Below, in pieces: positions 53,672-62,947 of a stretch of DNA of 64,000 nt (within the stretch, counting starts at the first letter, position 1; the number at the start of each line of letters is the position of its first letter). The translations under genes were made by a program, and so were the position numbers. The notes beneath the pieces are model-generated. The model was not told where the DNA came from. It did not search any database and saw only the letters and a program-made list of their open reading frames with translations. Source of the DNA: Desulfopila aestuarii DSM 18488 (GTDB lineage: Bacteria; Desulfobacterota; Desulfobulbia; Desulfobulbales; Desulfocapsaceae); the NCBI GenBank assembly GCA_945863875.1, contig CAMBBS010000003.1:62001-126000 (forward strand), given 5' to 3'.

Positions 53672-55969
53672 TCAGAGGGGCCGTAATTTCGCATAGGCGG
53701 CGAGCAGGATCATTTCCCCCTGCTCGTCGAACAAGACCGTAAGCCGTCCGGTCTTTCTGTCTTTTACGGCAAGAACCGTGCCAGGCCCAAATGTCCCGTG
53801 CCAGACCCGCAAGCCTTCGGCAATCTCGTGGATCTCCAGGATCTTCCCGCCGGGACTCTCGCCTGTTTTCTCCTCTTTTTCCTTTTTCTTCGCCTTTTTG
53901 CCTTCGACGAGGCGTACCTCGGCACCAACAGCTTGAAGATACTGCCTGGCGATGGTTGTATCGTCGGCGGTAATGGTTTGATCCACGTCACCGGTCGCCA
54001 GCATTTCCCCGAGACACACCGACAGGCCTGGGTTGGCTTCGTAGAGAAAGCGACTGGCCCGCACCATCTCCTGGGGAATTTTACCGCAGCACCTTGCCAT
54101 GCAGCGTTTGAGCTCAGCATCGACCGGATGTATCCAGACGACCTGTTCGATGGCTCTGGTCATCGCCACATAAAAGAGCCGACGCTCATCCTCCAGATCA
54201 TCCGCCCCGCTCTCCCGTTCCCGGTAAAACGGAAAGGACCCTTCCTCGAGGCCCGGCAGAATGACCAGCGGCCATTCCAGTCCCTTGGCCCGGTGGACGG
54301 AGGTCAACAGCAAGGTCTCTGCCGCCGGCGCGTCCCCGGCACTCTGAAATTCGCTGATCTTAGCGAGCAATTGCCGGACGGACAGCTTTTGCGCGGCGGC
54401 AAAATCGATAAAGGCCTGGCAGGTCTTCACCCGGTTTTCGGCGGTCGCCGATCTTGCCGAGAAGGTATGATAAAAATCATAGAGTTTTAGCTTTTCAACG
54501 ATCTTTTTCAGCAGGACATCAGCACGTCCGGAAGACGAACAGCCGGCAAGCCAGCGCCAGTTGCCCGCCGTCTCTTCCACTCTCTTGCGGATAAAAGGGG
54601 CCAGCTCCGCGCCGCTCCAGTTGCCCAGTACGGAGACCGCCGAGTCGGGATTTTCGGCAATACTCCGCACCAGCAAGAGCATATCTTCGCGTTTTATGCC
54701 CAGATGCGGCTGGGAGAGCATGGCCGTGAACATCCTTTCCCGGCTTTCCTGCCCCCCATCGGCCATGCTGCCGACAACCAGTTTTAGATAGCCGGTCAGC
54801 GCCAGGACCTCGGCACAATCAAATACCGGGGCATTGCCCTCGAGGCGGTAAGGAATGCCCGCTTCAAGCAGCGCCAACTCCACCGGCACACTCTGGGCAA
54901 AGAGTCTGACCAGCACCACGGCATCCTGCAGCGAACGGCCCTGTGCGCGCCAGGCCGAGAGAACGGCAAGGACCGGATGTTTTGTCTGCTCTTCCAGGCA
55001 GGTTATTACGGTTTTTTCGGTTGTCTGGTGCGAGATACAGAGCTTCTGGTCGCGCTTTCTATTGCCCGAAATAAGATGATTGGCGGCAAGAGACAGCTGG
55101 TGGCCGTAGCGAAAGGTGAAAGACAGCTGATAATTTTCGGGCTGTGGAAAATCGATCTGGAATCTGGTGGTGATATATTCCGGTTTCGCCCCGCGCCACT
55201 CATAGATGCACTGATCGACATCTCCGACGACCATCACTTTGGCCCTGCTCCCGGCGAGGATCTTTAGCAACTGCTGCTGGGCCTCGTTGATATCCTGATA
55301 TTCATCGACGATAACATGCTCGACGCGGTCCGTCACCCAGGTGGCCAGCTCGTCGTCGGCAAGCATGGCCATGAGGGGCTCATGAATGAGATCGGCGTAG
55401 AAGCGAATTTTTCGTTCTCGCCTGACCTTTTCAAAGAGTTCATAGGCCTTGACAAAATAGCTGCAGCGGGTCGAAAGATTGAGCTTTTTATACACCTCGG
55501 CGGCTTCGGTAACCGTCGATTTTACCCGGTCGATAAAGGTAAGAAATTCCTCAATGGCGTCTCCGGCCAACCAGCCGCCATTGTCCTGCTCTTGGCGATA
55601 CACCTCATTGGCCACCTGCCGGGCCAGTTTCTCCTGGACAAATTCTTCGGTAACAAGCGTATAGCCGGGCAGTGCGCCGCGCCTGGTGAAACTGTTTACC
55701 AGACGCATGCCGAGTGCATGGAAGGTCCGTACCTCCGGCAGCTGGAGGGCGGTAGCGGCCAACCGCTGCTGCATGGTTTCGGCAAAGGAGTCCCGTGCCG
55801 ATTTATTGAACATCAGCACCATGATCTGGTTGGCACTGACGCCCTGCTGCAACAGCTGTCCGACCCTGGCGACCATGGTCGTCGTCTTGCCGGAACCGGC
55901 CACCGCGCTGACTCGGGCATGCCCTCCGGCGTGGTTGATAATACGCAGCTGTTCGTCCGTCAGGTTCAT
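53672..55969 (-). CDS. UvrD/PcrA-type ATP-dependent DNA helicase
   Basis: A 765-residue superfamily 1A helicase. Motif I is 'SAVAGSGKTTTM' at about residues 18-29, the Q-like motif 'NLTDEQLRIINHAGGHARV' precedes it, and Walker B is 'VIVDEYQDINEAQQQLL' at about 216. Later motifs are 'VLMFNKSAR', 'LLTSVHRAKGLEWPLVIL' (motif V) and 'LFYVAMTRAIEQVVW' (motif VI). A Lys/Glu linker leads to a C-terminal Tudor-like part ('VWHGTFGPGTVLAVKDRKTG'), which in PcrA/UvrD contacts RNA polymerase. It probably acts in repair or transcription-coupled processes. Confidence 0.92.
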   Translation of the reverse strand: MNLTDEQLRIINHAGGHARVSAVAGSGKTTTMVARVGQLLQQGVSANQIMVLMFNKSARDSFAETMQQRLAATALQLPEVRTFHALGMRLVNSFTRRGALPGYTLVTEEFVQEKLARQVANEVYRQEQDNGGWLAGDAIEEFLTFIDRVKSTVTEAAEVYKKLNLSTRCSYFVKAYELFEKVRRERKIRFYADLIHEPLMAMLADDELATWVTDRVEHVIVDEYQDINEAQQQLLKILAGSRAKVMVVGDVDQCIYEWRGAKPEYITTRFQIDFPQPENYQLSFTFRYGHQLSLAANHLISGNRKRDQKLCISHQTTEKTVITCLEEQTKHPVLAVLSAWRAQGRSLQDAVVLVRLFAQSVPVELALLEAGIPYRLEGNAPVFDCAEVLALTGYLKLVVGSMADGGQESRERMFTAMLSQPHLGIKREDMLLLVRSIAENPDSAVSVLGNWSGAELAPFIRKRVEETAGNWRWLAGCSSSGRADVLLKKIVEKLKLYDFYHTFSARSATAENRVKTCQAFIDFAAAQKLSVRQLLAKISEFQSAGDAPAAETLLLTSVHRAKGLEWPLVILPGLEEGSFPFYRERESGADDLEDERRLFYVAMTRAIEQVVWIHPVDAELKRCMARCCGKIPQEMVRASRFLYEANPGLSVCLGEMLATGDVDQTITADDTTIARQYLQAVGAEVRLVEGKKAKKKEKEEKTGESPGGKILEIHEIAEGLRVWHGTFGPGTVLAVKDRKTGRLTVLFDEQGEMILLAAYAKLRPL

Positions 55970-56011
55970 GGTTCAAGGGGGAGGATTGAATATTTCTTGA
56001 TGCCCTGCCGG

Positions 56012-57424
56012 TTATTTTTTCTTTTGCGGCAGAACATCGGTGATGGAACCGTCGACTATTTCCGCTGCAAAGGCAAAGGTTTCCGCCAGGGTCGGATGGG
56101 CATGGACCGTCAGGCTGATATCCTGGGCAGTCGCGCCCATCTCGAGCGCCAGTACTGCTTCATGAATCAGCTCTCCGGCATTGACGCCGCAGATCCCCGC
56201 GCCGATTATCCGCCCGGTGTTGTTATCAAAAAGCACCTTACTCACCCCGGCGGTCGCCCCGGCGCTGAGTGCTCGGCCGCTGGCTCCCCAGGGGAACTTC
56301 CCTTTGGCAAAATCAATATTCTGGGCCTTGGCCTCTTTTTCGGTAAGCCCCATCCAGGCAACCTCCGGGTTGGTATAGGCCACCGAAGGAATAGTCATCG
56401 GCGTAAACGCCGCCTTGCGACCGGCAATGACCTCGGCGGCCACTTTCCCTTCATGGGTTGCCTTGTGGGCGAGCATCGGCTCTCCAACAACGTCGCCTAC
56501 TGCGTAAACATGCGGCACATTGGTCTCCTGCCGCTCATTGACCTGGAGAAAACCACGCGCGTCGATTGTGCCGCCCAGTGTATCAAAGCCGAGACCGGCG
56601 CTGTTCGGTCTGCGGCCTACCGCCACAAGGACAGCGTCAAATTCATCATTTTCCGGAGCATTTTTTCCTTCCATGCTGACCTGAATCCCGGTTTCGGCCG
56701 CAGTAATCGCCGTCACCTTGGTGTTCGTCAGAATGGTATACTTCTTTTTCAACTTCAAAAAAAGCGGCTGCACGAGGTCCTTGTCGGCCGGCGGGATAAT
56801 CTGTTCGAGCATCTCGACGATGGTGATCTCCGAACCAAGGGCGCTGTAGATCTGGGCCATTTCCAGGCCGATAATGCCGCCGCCGATAATCAGGAACCGC
56901 TTCGGCACCGTCTGCAGCGTCAGGGCGGCGGTGGAATCCCAGATCCGCAGGTCGTCAGGGATGTTCGGCAGGACGAAGGGGTGCGAGCCGGTGGCGATGA
57001 TCGCATTGCGGCAGTGCACCTGCTGCTCGCCGTCCGGCCCAGTGACGGTCAGGGTGGTCGCGTCCTTGAACACCCCCCTGCCGATCAGCCGGGTTATTTT
57101 CCGGGCCTTGCAGAGACCGTCGAGTCCTGAAGTCAGCTGGTCGATCACTGCATCTTTTTTCGCCAGCAAGCGGGCGACATCAATCTTCGGCGGGGCAAAG
57201 TCCACCCCGAATTCGGCTATCTGCACCGCCTCTTCAATGACCGTCGCCGCATGCAGTAAGGTCTTTGACGGAATGCAGCCCACATTGAGACAGACACCAC
57301 CGAGACGCGCCTGCTTGTCAACCAGGCAGACAGAAAGGCCGAGGTCGGCCGCGCGGAAGGCAGCGGTATAGCCGCCGGGACCACCACCAAGAACCACCAC
57401 ATCAAATGTCTTCTCTTCGCTCAT
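56012..57424 (-). CDS. lpdA: Dihydrolipoyl dehydrogenase (E3)
   Basis: A 470-residue flavoprotein with the FAD fingerprint 'VVLGGGPGGYTAAFRAADLG', the redox disulfide in 'GGVCLNVGCIPSKTLL' (about residues 42-57), the NAD-binding 'LIIGGGIIGLEMAQIYSALG', 'YAVGDVVGEPMLAHKA' and the C-terminal base pair 'HAHPTLAETFAFAA'. It reoxidises the lipoyl groups of the E2 gene upstream. It is the last gene of the pyruvate dehydrogenase operon. GGAG stands 8 nt before the ATG. Confidence 0.96.
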   Translation of the reverse strand: MSEEKTFDVVVLGGGPGGYTAAFRAADLGLSVCLVDKQARLGGVCLNVGCIPSKTLLHAATVIEEAVQIAEFGVDFAPPKIDVARLLAKKDAVIDQLTSGLDGLCKARKITRLIGRGVFKDATTLTVTGPDGEQQVHCRNAIIATGSHPFVLPNIPDDLRIWDSTAALTLQTVPKRFLIIGGGIIGLEMAQIYSALGSEITIVEMLEQIIPPADKDLVQPLFLKLKKKYTILTNTKVTAITAAETGIQVSMEGKNAPENDEFDAVLVAVGRRPNSAGLGFDTLGGTIDARGFLQVNERQETNVPHVYAVGDVVGEPMLAHKATHEGKVAAEVIAGRKAAFTPMTIPSVAYTNPEVAWMGLTEKEAKAQNIDFAKGKFPWGASGRALSAGATAGVSKVLFDNNTGRIIGAGICGVNAGELIHEAVLALEMGATAQDISLTVHAHPTLAETFAFAAEIVDGSITDVLPQKKK

Positions 57425-57458
57425 TGTCAGCTCTCCGTAGTAAAAGATTCCCGGCGTA

Positions 57459-57480
57459 TTTCCCGTTTACCGGGGTTAAA
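57459..57480 (+). repeat. Dispersed motif, copy 3
   Basis: TTTCCCGTTTACCGGGGTTA then AA, preceded by TTCCCGGCGTA. It sits between aceF and lpdA and covers the aceF stop codon (57476-57478). Confidence 0.65.
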
Positions 57481-58765
57481 CCAGGGTCCGTTTCAAATCT
57501 TCAATATTCATGCGCAGCATCTTGCAAAATCTGGCGGCCGCCGCCCCGTCGATGATCCGGTGATCGTAGGAGACGGAAAAAGGCAGCATTAATCGCGGCG
57601 TAAAATCCCGGCTCTGCTCATCCCAGACCGGCTTCATGGTGCTGCGGGACAGACCGAGAATGGCCGCCTGGGGACTGCTGATAATCGGAGTAAAGCCGGT
57701 GCCGCCGATACCGCCAAGGCTCGAGATGGTGAAAGTAGCCCCCTGAATATCCGGGATAGCCAGCTTGCCCGCCCGGGCACTGCTGCTCAGCCGCTGCAGC
57801 TCGGCGGCAAGATCCTGCAAGCCTCGCCGGTCGACATTTTTTATCACCGGAACCATCAGTCCTTTCGGCGTATCGACGGCTATAGCGAAATGGTAATATT
57901 TTTTCAAGACAACTTTTTCACCCCCCGGCATCAGCGAGCAGTTAAAAAGCGGAAATTGCCGCAGCGTTGCGGCAACCGCCCTGATCACAAAAACGAGTGG
58001 GCTATAGGAGGGTTGGCCCTCCGGCAGGGCGTGGTTCAACTCTTTTCTGAATCGCTCCAGTTCCGTGATGTCCACCTCCTCAAAATGGGTGACATGGGGG
58101 ATGGTCACCCAGCTTCTGTGCAGATGCGGCCCGGAGATCTTCTGAATACGCCCCAGCGCCACTTCCTCAATCTCGCCGTACTTGCTGAAATCTTCCAGGG
58201 GAGCTTGTTCTTGCCCGGGCAGACCAGCTGCCGGCTGTTGCCGCATGGCCAGGACATCTTCTTTTTCGATACGTCCTTTGGGCCCGGTGCCGGTCACCTT
58301 GGCCAGATCCACCTGCTGCTGCCTGGCGAAAGCCCGCACGGACGGCGTCGCATGGAAAACCCGTTCCACAGCCTGTTCTTTCTCCGGGACACCTTCAGGG
58401 ACAGCCTCCGCGACGTCTCTGGTGTCTCTGGTTTTCTCTGCCGGCTCGGCACCCTCCGCATCTCCGGCGTCTTCGACCACATCCGGTTTTCCAGCCAGCT
58501 TGCTTTCCTGTGGTTCATTGGTTTCATCACCTGTTTCAATAAGAGCGATGACATCACCACTGGACACCACATCCTCTTCCTTGAGCAAAACCTCTTTAAT
58601 GACACCGGCAAAAGGCGAAGGAATATCCATCACCGCCTTCTCGCTCTCCAGGGCGATAAGCGACGCCTCCTTTTCGATCTTGTCGCCGGGCGCGATAAAC
58701 ACCTCAACAACGGCAATCTTCTGCACCTCGCCGAAATCGGGAATCTTGATTTTCTCGATGGCCAT
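57476..58765 (-). CDS. aceF: Pyruvate dehydrogenase E2, dihydrolipoamide acetyltransferase
   Basis: A 429-residue E2 with one lipoyl domain (residues 1-75, lipoyl Lys in 'ALESEKAVMD'), a charged Glu/Pro/Ala-rich linker of about 60 residues, the E3/E1-binding domain ('ATPSVRAFARQQQVDLAKVT', 'GPKGRIEKEDV') and the catalytic domain with 'SVSYDHRIIDGAAAARF' (catalytic His and Asp). Proteobacterial AceF often has two or three lipoyl domains; here there is one. AAGGAG lies 8 nt upstream of the ATG. It sits between aceE and lpdA. Confidence 0.95.
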   Translation of the reverse strand: MAIEKIKIPDFGEVQKIAVVEVFIAPGDKIEKEASLIALESEKAVMDIPSPFAGVIKEVLLKEEDVVSSGDVIALIETGDETNEPQESKLAGKPDVVEDAGDAEGAEPAEKTRDTRDVAEAVPEGVPEKEQAVERVFHATPSVRAFARQQQVDLAKVTGTGPKGRIEKEDVLAMRQQPAAGLPGQEQAPLEDFSKYGEIEEVALGRIQKISGPHLHRSWVTIPHVTHFEEVDITELERFRKELNHALPEGQPSYSPLVFVIRAVAATLRQFPLFNCSLMPGGEKVVLKKYYHFAIAVDTPKGLMVPVIKNVDRRGLQDLAAELQRLSSSARAGKLAIPDIQGATFTISSLGGIGGTGFTPIISSPQAAILGLSRSTMKPVWDEQSRDFTPRLMLPFSVSYDHRIIDGAAAARFCKMLRMNIEDLKRTLV

Positions 58766-58796
58766 CTCCTGCTCTCCTTGTTATATTTTCGAGGAC

Positions 58797-61454
58797 TTAT
58801 CTGGTCAATGCGTGCGGTGCGTCGGGATGTACTGCATATTTTTTCAAGGCATCAGTCACCGTACGCATCGGCAGTTCACCGACATCGGCTAAACCCTTTA
58901 AAGCTGCGATGACCACGTGATATCGGTCCACCTGGAAAAAGCTGCGCAACACCTCGCGGGAATCAGAACGGCCGTAGCCGTCGGTGCCGAGTACGGTGAG
59001 CGGCCTGTCGATAAAGCGCCGCAGCTGCTCGCCGTAGGCCTGGACGTAATCGGTGCCGATGACGACCGGCCCCTCGTGCCCAGCCAGCTGCTCCTCGACG
59101 TAGGTTTTTTTCCTGGCCTCTTCCGGATGAAGACGGTTCCAGTTTTCGAAAAGCACCCCCTCGCGGTGCAGCTGATTGACGCCGAGAATCGACCAGACAT
59201 CCGCCGACACACCAAAATCGGCGTCGAGCAGCTCAGCGGCGGCGACAACCTCCCGGAAAACAGTGCCGGAGCCCATCAATTGCACCTTTGCCCCCCGGGC
59301 TCTGCCTTCCCGGAAAAGATACATGCCGCGGTTAATCCCTTCTTCAACACCTTCGGGCATCTCCGGGTGCGGATAGTTTTCATTTTGCAGGGTAATATAA
59401 TAGAAAACATCTTCGTTGTCGGAAAACATCCGCTCGATACCCTTCTGAATAAGGACCGCCACCTCGTAACTAAAGGTCGGATCATAGGCGAGGCACGACG
59501 GATAGACCGAGGCAAAAAGAAGCCCCTGACCATCCTGATGCTGCAGGCCTTCGCCATTCAAGGTAGTCCGCCCGGCCGTCGCCCCCATGATAAAACCTTT
59601 GGCCCGGCTGTCTCCAGCGGCCCAGAGCTGGTCACCGATCCGCTGAAAACCAAACATGGAATAGAAGATATAAAAAGGGATCATCGGCACGCCGTAGTTG
59701 GCATGGGCGGTAGCCGCCGCCAGCCAGGACGAAATGGCCCCGGCTTCGGTTATCCCTTCTTCAAGAATCTGCCCCTGCGGATCCTCCCTATACCAGGAAA
59801 CCGTCTCGGAGTCCTGCGGTTCATAGAGTTGCCCGGTGGGCGCGTAGATACCCAGCTGACGGAACAAGCCCTCCATGCCGAAGGTCCGAGCCTCATCGGG
59901 GACAATCGGCACGACATGCCTGCCGATATTTTTGTCTTTTATCAGCGTACCAAGCAGTCGGACAAAGGCCATGGTCGTCGACAGTTCCCGTTCTCTGGAG
60001 GATTTCAACAGGGCCTGGAAAACTTGGAGGGGCGGGGCCTGCAGGGCATCATGAACAGCCTGCCGATACGGCACCGGACCGCCCAGTGCCTGCCTCCGTT
60101 CCTTGATAAATACTTCTTCCGGGCTGCCCTCCGGCGGTCGAATAAAAGGCAGGCCGGCGAGCTGGTCATCCTGCAGCGGCACATGAAACCTGTCGCGAAA
60201 TGCCTTCAGGGAGTCAACATCCATTTTTTTGACATTATGGGCGACCATGACCGACTCACCACCCTGGCCCATGCCGAACCCCTTGATGGTCTTGACCAGA
60301 AGAACGGTGGGTTTGCCTTTATACCGCATCGCCGCGGCATAGGCGGCATACACCTTGCGCGGATCATGGCCGCCGCGGCTCATCTGCCACAGTTCGCCAT
60401 CGCTGATATCTTCGACCAGGGCCAGTAGTCGGGGATCGCCACCGAACACCTTTTCCCGCAGATATTTCGGCCCCCGAGCCCGAATGGTCTGGAAATCACC
60501 GTCAACCATCGTGCCGAATTTCTTGATGAGCAGACCTTCCGTATCCCGCTGCAGGATCACATCCCACTCGCTACCCCAGATCAGCTTGATGACATGCCAG
60601 CCGGCGCCCCGAAAGCGCCCTTCCAGTTCCTGGATAATCTTGCCGTTACCGCGCACCGGCCCGTCGAGCCGCTGCAGGTTGCAGTTGACGACAAAGATAA
60701 GGTTATCAAGATTTTCCCGGGCGGCAAGCGACAGGGCACCGAGGGATTCCGGCTCGTCGGATTCCCCATCGCCCATGAATACCCAGACCTTTCTGTCGCC
60801 GGCCGCCTTCAGGCCGCGGCTGTCCATATAGCGCATAAAGCGGGCCTGGTAGATTGCCGCCATCGGCCCAAGCCCCATGGAGACGGTGGGAAACTGCCAG
60901 AAATCAGGCATCAGCCAGGGATGCGGGTAGGAGGACAGGCCATGGCCGCCAACCTCCTGACGGAAATTTTTCAAGTGCTCTTCATCGAACCTGCCCTCGA
61001 CAAAGGCCCGGGCGTAGATCCCCGGCGAACTGTGCCCCTGAAAATAGATCATGTCGGCGCCATCGGCTGCGTCCGGCCCCCGGAAAAACCAGTTGAAGCC
61101 GACCTCATACAAGGCCGAAACCGAGGTGTAGGTGGCGATATGCCCGCCCAGCCCCTTGCCATCCTTATTGGCTCTGGCCACCATGGCCATGGCGTTCCAG
61201 CGCACACAGGCGGCAACATTTCTGGCAACCAGCGACCCGCCGGGAATCGACTCTTCATTTTCCGGCAGGATGGTATTGCAATAGGGCGTGAGCAGTCCTG
61301 GGGAGGTCGACACGCCAAGACTCCGGGCAAGGTCGGTCAGGCGGCAGAGGAGATAATCAGCTTTTTCACCGCCCTCCTGTTGTATCACCCCTCTCAGAGA
61401 GTCGATCCAGTCCTGGGTTTCCTCTTTATCCGGGTCTTTATAATACGAGTTCAT
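58797..61454 (-). CDS. aceE: Pyruvate dehydrogenase E1, homodimeric type
   Basis: An 885-residue E1 of the homodimeric AceE class. 'GHIATYTSVSALYEVGFNWFF' and 'QGHSSPGIYARAFVEG' mark the N-terminal TPP half, 'VFMGDGESDEPESLGALSLA' through 'VVNCNLQRLDGPVRG' is the TPP-binding GDG motif, and 'TSxG'-type and 'LQNENYPHPEMPEG' segments follow. It decarboxylates pyruvate and passes the acetyl group to AceF. First gene of the aceE-aceF-lpdA operon, with GAGGGG before the ATG. Anaerobes in the same group often rely on pyruvate:ferredoxin oxidoreductase, so this complex may serve other conditions. Confidence 0.96.
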   Translation of the reverse strand: MNSYYKDPDKEETQDWIDSLRGVIQQEGGEKADYLLCRLTDLARSLGVSTSPGLLTPYCNTILPENEESIPGGSLVARNVAACVRWNAMAMVARANKDGKGLGGHIATYTSVSALYEVGFNWFFRGPDAADGADMIYFQGHSSPGIYARAFVEGRFDEEHLKNFRQEVGGHGLSSYPHPWLMPDFWQFPTVSMGLGPMAAIYQARFMRYMDSRGLKAAGDRKVWVFMGDGESDEPESLGALSLAARENLDNLIFVVNCNLQRLDGPVRGNGKIIQELEGRFRGAGWHVIKLIWGSEWDVILQRDTEGLLIKKFGTMVDGDFQTIRARGPKYLREKVFGGDPRLLALVEDISDGELWQMSRGGHDPRKVYAAYAAAMRYKGKPTVLLVKTIKGFGMGQGGESVMVAHNVKKMDVDSLKAFRDRFHVPLQDDQLAGLPFIRPPEGSPEEVFIKERRQALGGPVPYRQAVHDALQAPPLQVFQALLKSSRERELSTTMAFVRLLGTLIKDKNIGRHVVPIVPDEARTFGMEGLFRQLGIYAPTGQLYEPQDSETVSWYREDPQGQILEEGITEAGAISSWLAAATAHANYGVPMIPFYIFYSMFGFQRIGDQLWAAGDSRAKGFIMGATAGRTTLNGEGLQHQDGQGLLFASVYPSCLAYDPTFSYEVAVLIQKGIERMFSDNEDVFYYITLQNENYPHPEMPEGVEEGINRGMYLFREGRARGAKVQLMGSGTVFREVVAAAELLDADFGVSADVWSILGVNQLHREGVLFENWNRLHPEEARKKTYVEEQLAGHEGPVVIGTDYVQAYGEQLRRFIDRPLTVLGTDGYGRSDSREVLRSFFQVDRYHVVIAALKGLADVGELPMRTVTDALKKYAVHPDAPHALTR

Positions 61455-61522
61455 GGAATGCCCCTCGATTTTTTTTCCAGCACAATTCGCTGCCTTTTTC
61501 TGGATGGCCGGCTTGTCACCGC

Positions 61523-62056
61523 TTACCCTTTTTGACCGTATTGGTTATAGTTCACTTTGTCATAGGACAGCGAAGACAGGGCATGTCCGGGCTTGTCCTC
61601 CTTGCCGTAGCCGATGGCGACAACCGCCTCAACCACCATGTTGTCACCGAGCCCGAGAAGCTTCTGCACATACTCTTCCGAGGTCATCCGGGCATCATGC
61701 TCACGCAGGCGGAGCTGCACCCAGCAGCTGCCCAAGCCCAGATCAGTCGCCGCCAGGTGGATAATAAGTGCGGCTATGGAACAGTCCTCAACCCAGACAT
61801 CGCATTTGGCCGGATCGGCGCAGACGACAATAGCCAGCGGCGCATTTTTAATAAACGAGGCGCCATGCGGTTTGGCCTTGGCCAGGCCGCCGAGAATTTT
61901 CGGCTCGGTGACAACGACAAACTCCCAGGGATTCAGGCCCCGCGAGGAGGGTGAACGTAGCATGGACTCGACGAGAAGATCGATTTTTTCTTTTCCTACC
62001 GGCTTGTCCTGGAATTGCCTGACACTTCTTCTGGTACGCAAAAGATCAATAAACAT
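61523..62056 (-). CDS. Nitroreductase family protein
   Basis: A 177-residue FMN-binding protein. 'LRTRRSVRQFQDKPV' is the N-terminal FMN-phosphate contact, 'SPSSRGLNPWEFVVV' the second contact, and 'ATDLGLGSCWVQLRLREHD' the dimer region. It is a single-domain form without a ferredoxin part, unlike the gene at 13 kb. AAGGAG stands before the ATG. The substrate is not known. It is upstream of the aceE operon, separated by about 70 bp. Confidence 0.9.
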   Translation of the reverse strand: MFIDLLRTRRSVRQFQDKPVGKEKIDLLVESMLRSPSSRGLNPWEFVVVTEPKILGGLAKAKPHGASFIKNAPLAIVVCADPAKCDVWVEDCSIAALIIHLAATDLGLGSCWVQLRLREHDARMTSEEYVQKLLGLGDNMVVEAVVAIGYGKEDKPGHALSSLSYDKVNYNQYGQKG

Positions 62057-62254
62057 GATTGCTCCTTTTCAATTTGTGAAGGATAACCTAAGAGTATAGA
62101 CATGACACCCCGCCCTGTGAAGGAGGAGGGTACCGCGCCCGCTCGGAAAAGAGACTGGCCGCTCATATAACTCTTACAAATAATCTTATCTCGTAAAGAA
62201 AAAACTGTATAATACCGTGAATAGAAAATCTATCAATGAACAATCGGAGCACGC

Positions 62255-62890
62255 ATGGATACCCAGACCTTTGTCACCTGCCTCATCGCCGTTACCCTCC
62301 TCACCCTGACCCCGGGAGTGGACACGCTGCTGATCATCCGCAACAGCGCCCGCGGCGGATGGCTGGACGGCGCCGTGAGTTCACTTGGCATCTGCAGTGG
62401 CCTCTTTGTCCACGCCACGGTTTCAGCGCTCGGCATCTCAATCCTCTTATTGCATACCGCCTGGGCCTTCAGTGCGCTTAAATTGGCCGGCGCCGCCTAT
62501 TTGATATGGCTGGGGCTGTGCAGCTGGAAAAGGGCGGCCGGCGGGCAGGACAACATCTTTACCGGCGATGTCGCAGCAAAACAGGACATCTTTCGATTTT
62601 CCAGATCGCTGCGAGAAGGTTTCCTGTCCAATGTCCTCAATCCGAAAACGGTGATTTTCTACATGGCCTTTCTTCCCCAGTTCATTAACCCGGCCGAGCC
62701 TCCTCTCTTCCAGTCCTTGATGGTGGCCGGCATCCATTTCGCCGTGGCCATGCTCTATCAATGTGGTCTTGCCGCCATGGTCGACAGGGCCGGAAAATGG
62801 CTGAAACGCCCCATGGTCAACCGGGTCTTTGATACCTGTACCGGCTCAATTTTACTGTTCATCGGCCTGAAACTGGCCACCGACAAATAG
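62255..62890 (+). CDS. LysE family amino acid exporter
   Basis: A 211-residue protein with about six helices, the standard RhtB/LysE size. 'LTLTPGVDTLLIIRNSARGG' is the conserved helix 1 to loop region ('PGP...V' family signature in modified form), and 'FLSNVLNPKTVIFYMAFLPQF' is the hallmark 'NPKxxxFF' segment. It likely exports an amino acid or related metabolite. GGAG is 5 nt before the ATG. Confidence 0.92.
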   Translation: MDTQTFVTCLIAVTLLTLTPGVDTLLIIRNSARGGWLDGAVSSLGICSGLFVHATVSALGISILLLHTAWAFSALKLAGAAYLIWLGLCSWKRAAGGQDNIFTGDVAAKQDIFRFSRSLREGFLSNVLNPKTVIFYMAFLPQFINPAEPPLFQSLMVAGIHFAVAMLYQCGLAAMVDRAGKWLKRPMVNRVFDTCTGSILLFIGLKLATDK

Positions 62891-62947
62891 ACAAAGTTTA
62901 AAGAAGCAGTTAAAAATAGCCCGCAGAATGTGCGGTGAAGGAGAATC

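Noticed and set aside
55316-57130. 604-codon open frame on the plus strand across helicase and lpdA
   Set aside because: It crosses two well-supported minus-strand genes and has no family match.
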